Shown piece after piece: positions 6,175 through 7,338 of a DNA stretch of 7,338 bases (position 1 is its first letter; each line of letters begins with the position of its first letter). Below the pieces are notes generated by a model, which was given only the letters and a program-made list of their open reading frames with translations, ran no database searches and was not told the DNA's origin. Position numbers and translations under genes: made by a program. Source of the DNA: Thermoplasmatota archaeon (lineage in GTDB: Archaea > Thermoplasmatota > Thermoplasmata > GCA-020350865 > JAUVCJ01); the NCBI GenBank assembly GCA_030595765.1, contig JAUVCJ010000113.1, positions 1-7,338 of the forward strand, read 5' to 3'.

Positions 6175-6681
6175 TCAACTGAATATTCCCAGCTTCTTCT
6201 TATCAGAATGCTGGAACTTCACTATCAGCTCAAGCTCTCCCTTGTGGAATTCAGCCTTCCATGTCTGATCAATGATATTGGATTTCTTAATCTTCCCATC
6301 CACATTGATCTTCTCAAATTCCTTATCGCAAACATACATTGCACGCAACTCGTAGGTATATGAATTCTCAGCCACATCTGGTATATACCTGAACAACAGC
6401 CGGTTCTCCCCTGCAATGAGACGCTTCTTGTGCTTATCCAAGTGAAAGAAGAGAAAGGGCTGGGCTATGTCCAACACTAGTATCAGGTCCTCCGATTTGA
6501 CCTTGGCCTTGTTTATCAACTTGTCGTTCAACTCAAGCATGAAGCTCCCAGGCTGGCTCAGCATTGAATAGTCAGCAGCTCCCTCATCAAAATATGCCAG
6601 TATGTATGGGGCGAAGTTGAACTTGATGTTGATCACTTTTCCATCCTTTACCAACCCTTCAATGCCGGCCTTTAGCTCCAT
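6175..6681 (-). CDS. Hypothetical soluble protein, 168 aa
   Basis: Not recognised. ATG at 6681 is preferred over GTG at 6693 because GGTGGG lies just upstream of the ATG, overlapping that GTG, while the GTG itself has no ribosome site. The product is rich in predicted beta strands and charged residues (VINIKFNFAPYILAYFDEG, LILVLDIAQPFLFFHL, KKRLIAGENRLLFRYIP, GELELIVKFQHSD), with two Cys at most and no signal or membrane helix. It is likely a compact cytoplasmic beta-rich protein. It is convergent with the TPR gene: the two stops touch with no bases between them, so the 3' ends of the transcripts must overlap. The frame is intact and codon use resembles its neighbours. Confidence 0.75.
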   Translation of the reverse strand: MELKAGIEGLVKDGKVINIKFNFAPYILAYFDEGAADYSMLSQPGSFMLELNDKLINKAKVKSEDLILVLDIAQPFLFFHLDKHKKRLIAGENRLLFRYIPDVAENSYTYELRAMYVCDKEFEKINVDGKIKKSNIIDQTWKAEFHKGELELIVKFQHSDKKKLGIFS

Positions 6682-6895
6682 TGTTCTACCCACCGTTTTC
6701 TTTAAAGCCAGAATCTATGCGTGAATTATCAGGTAAAGTCTATAATGATTTCGGGTGGTTGCACCTAAAACGCCTTGTGTAATAGTGTCTTGTGTGAAAA
6801 AGCGAGGCCTCAGGAATAAAATGTGATGGGATGATATCACCAATCTGGAGTGAAAAATGGCAAGGCGATATGGAACGTAGTTGCTCTTATCAATC
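6682..6895. other. Intergenic region with short palindromes
   Basis: No convincing gene is seen between two minus-strand genes. It contains the candidate promoter of the 168-aa protein gene and two short perfect palindromes, GAGGCCTC (6804-6811) and TGATATCA (6832-6839). CTTGTGT also occurs twice, 15 bp apart (6774 and 6789). None is strong enough to call a terminator or operator. Confidence 0.45.
6736..6750 (-). promoter_or_regulatory. Candidate TATA box for the 168-aa protein gene
   Basis: Read on the minus strand, AATCATTATAGACTT is TATA-like and lies about 55-65 bp before the ATG at 6681. A start site about 25 bp downstream would leave a short leader including the GGTGGG ribosome site. 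Motif-only support. Confidence 0.4.
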
Positions 6896-7338
6896 TTAGC
6901 GTACCATCTGCTCTTCCAGCAGGAACTTGTATAGTGGTATGAATTCAATGCTGCCCTCCAACTTCTCAAGGTTGTGGGTGATGACTACTTTTCTCTTTTT
7001 TCCTTTTATTCTCAACTTTGTTAGGTGGTCTATCTCGACATCTGTCACTTCAGCTTTATACTTGACCTCAATGATAGATTCAGGAGTGATGAAATCGATC
7101 TCTTTAGAGTTATGTATGCAATATCTGACCTGGCCTTTGGTTCTAAGGGTGTTGAACACCAGGTTTTCTGCAAGAGAACCTACATTGACAGTGGGGGTCA
7201 AGATGCTAGCAATTGCGTTATCGGCAATGTAAATTTTTCTGGGTGCTGCCTTTCTTTCAGATGCCTTGCCCTCCTTTTCAACCAGATGAACTATATTGGC
7301 CTCCACAAAGTAATTGAGGTATTCTCTGACGGTTTCAT
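6896..7338 (-). CDS. DUF4143-type ATPase, C-terminal part (runs off the right edge)
   Basis: Only the last 146 or so residues are in the window; the frame is open through 7338, so the N-terminal AAA ATPase domain is expected outside. The visible part begins ETVREYLNYFVEANIVHLV, then KAAPRKIYIADNAIAS, SLAENLVFNTLRTKGQVRYC, KEIDFITPESIIEVKYK and ends IPLYKFLLEEQMVR. This is the standard order of the DUF4143 domain, with a winged-helix-like segment first and a restriction-endonuclease-like core (E-I-D-F...I-E-V-K) after. Such archaeal/bacterial AAA proteins are common and often mobile; their function is mostly unknown, with toxin-antitoxin or defence roles suggested for some. The GTG at 7306 is internal, not a start. 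No truncation is seen at the C-terminus. Confidence 0.85.
   Translation of the reverse strand, partial: ETVREYLNYFVEANIVHLVEKEGKASERKAAPRKIYIADNAIASILTPTVNVGSLAENLVFNTLRTKGQVRYCIHNSKEIDFITPESIIEVKYKAEVTDVEIDHLTKLRIKGKKRKVVITHNLEKLEGSIEFIPLYKFLLEEQMVR

Noticed and set aside
6715..6969. 84-aa minus-strand frame between the last two genes
   Set aside because: It overlaps the end of the DUF4143 gene in another frame, lacks a ribosome site and covers a candidate promoter.

Overview
The window looks archaeal. Protein genes are preceded by AT-rich TATA-like boxes and by strong Shine-Dalgarno (SD) sites. The centre is a four-subunit 2-oxoacid:ferredoxin oxidoreductase operon in the order gamma-delta-alpha-beta, which is typical of archaea. 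The remains of a secreted protein at 373-789 and a double zinc-ribbon membrane protein suggest an anaerobic Thermoplasmatota-type archaeon, possibly a Methanomassiliicoccales relative. That placement is inference, not proof.

Layout. 1-211: a non-coding tandem repeat with a unit of about 75 bp, probably continuing past the left edge. 373-789: a decayed gene for a small membrane-anchored or secreted protein, with two frameshifts and one in-frame TAG. 873-2126 (minus strand): a 60-aa protein followed 9 nt later, in the same frame, by a zinc-ribbon/two-helix membrane protein with no ordinary start codon. 2127-2444: a divergent promoter region. 2445-5420 (plus strand): porG, porD, porA and porB, tightly packed. 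About 5437-6174: a TPR-repeat protein that appears to be the fifth gene of the same transcript, again without a standard start codon after its SD. 6175-6681 (minus strand): an unrecognised soluble protein whose stop codon directly abuts the TPR stop. 6682-6895: intergenic. 6896-7338 (minus strand): the C-terminal part of a DUF4143-type ATPase that runs off the right edge.

How the genes work together. The por genes would make a TPP- and Fe-S-dependent enzyme that interconverts pyruvate (or a related 2-oxoacid) plus CoA with acetyl-CoA, CO2 and reduced ferredoxin. The TPR protein is the natural candidate for an accessory or scaffold factor because it follows porB with its own strong SD and no visible promoter. 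The other genes show no clear link to this pathway.

The most notable signals are two genes where a good SD sits at normal distance from ATA or ATC and no usable ATG, GTG or TTG is there; the multiply broken gene at 373-789; and the tandem repeat at the left edge.
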